Below, one piece after another: positions 34,631 to 34,846 of a stretch of 34,846 nucleotides of DNA. The position numbers were made by a program, and so were the translations under genes. The DNA comes from Oscillospiraceae bacterium (lineage in GTDB: Bacteria > Bacillota > Clostridia > Saccharofermentanales > Fastidiosipilaceae): positions 1 to 34,846 of the forward strand of contig JAQWFM010000022.1 in NCBI GenBank assembly GCA_028704415.1, given 5' to 3'. A model generated the notes under the pieces. It did not search any database. It had not been told where the DNA came from and saw only the letters and a list, made by a program, of their open reading frames with translations. Position 1 is the first letter of the stretch, and every line of letters starts with the position of its first letter.

Positions 34631-34846
34631 ATGCAGTTGGATTACAAGGACATCATTATCAAACACTACGCGCTATCAATGTCCGGTAGCGAAATAGCTC
34701 GTCAGACTGGTTTCAGCAAGTCTGGCGTTAATGACTTCTTGAGAGCATTCAAGAAGTGCGAAGATCTGAGCTATCCATTACCAGCAGGCATCACTAACTA
34801 TGGTATTGCCCTGAAGGTGTATGGATCTGTACCTGGATCAGGAGGT
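34631..34846 (+). CDS. istA: IS21-family transposase IstA, N-terminal part
   Basis: The first 72 residues of a transposase: MQLDYKDIIIKHYALSMSGS, then EIARQTGFSKSGVNDFLRAF (a helix-turn-helix) and YPLPAGITNYGIA. This matches IstA of IS21-like elements from Firmicutes. AAGGAGG lies 8 bases before ATG 34631. The catalytic DDE core and the IstB helper gene are outside the window. Confidence 0.88.
   Translation, partial: MQLDYKDIIIKHYALSMSGSEIARQTGFSKSGVNDFLRAFKKCEDLSYPLPAGITNYGIALKVYGSVPGSGG

Larger units (their letters stand above)
34475..34846 (+). mobile_element. IS21-family insertion sequence, left end
   Basis: The element appears to begin near TGCATATTGCG at 34475, directly inside the permease gene. 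It has repeated end sequences (34488-34524), then a leader of about 100 bases and an istA-like transposase gene starting at 34631 with GGAGG in front. The right part lies outside the window. The exact boundary is inferred from where similarity to the permease ends. Confidence 0.8.

Overview
The window looks like a low-oxygen Firmicute of class Clostridia. This rests on gene content: a flavoredoxin-rubredoxin fusion, a radical SAM enzyme, YesM/YesN-type two-component regulators, lipoprotein sugar binders with Thr/Ala-rich linkers, a partner-switching module, and strong AGGAGG ribosome sites. No finer taxonomic call is possible from the sequence alone.

Layout. (1) 1-410: an aroE remnant and a tRNA-Ser(CGA) with its terminator. 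(2) About 650-13743: a peptide-export locus of the NHLM/Nif11-leader type. In order it has a broken DUF3089 lipoprotein, a short HlyD-like adaptor, a C39-peptidase ABC exporter, a second NHLM ABC exporter (frameshifted), three peptides that share a leader of exactly 60 residues, a lipoprotein, a frameshifted HD-domain protein, a fourth peptide with a short double-glycine leader and a Cys-rich tail, a STAS protein, a membrane acyltransferase-like protein, a sensor SpoIIE-type phosphatase and an RsbW-like kinase. (3) 13836-19494: a small P-loop kinase, about 1 kb without a clear gene, then a flavoredoxin-rubredoxin, a methyltransferase, a MalY/PatB-type C-S lyase, a PNPOx-family protein and a 33-residue membrane peptide with its own promoter, operator-like repeat and terminator. 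(4) 19495-20892: a radical SAM protein. (5) 21027-29420: a YesN/YesM two-component pair (YesN frameshifted) followed by a complete galactofuranose-type ABC importer, ytfQ-ytfR-ytfT-yjfF. (6) 29516-34846: an apparently N-truncated AraC regulator, a XylF-like 3' remnant, and a ChvE-GguA-GguB-like importer whose binding protein has a nonsense codon and whose permease is cut by an IS21-family element running off the window.

How they work together. In the export locus, the C39 peptidase should cut leaders after the GG or SG site and the two ABC proteins plus the HlyD-like adaptor should export the tails. The STAS, SpoIIE and kinase genes form a partner switch that could couple an outside signal to gene expression. 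No maturation enzyme is visible, so the tails may leave unmodified. In the sugar region, YesM/YesN probably controls the adjacent ytf operon; the ChvE-type system looks inactivated.

Gene decay is a theme: at least seven coding regions carry nonsense codons, single-base frameshifts, truncations or an insertion. Nonsense substitutions cannot be explained by homopolymer read errors, but two of the frameshifts lie in poly(A) runs and could be.
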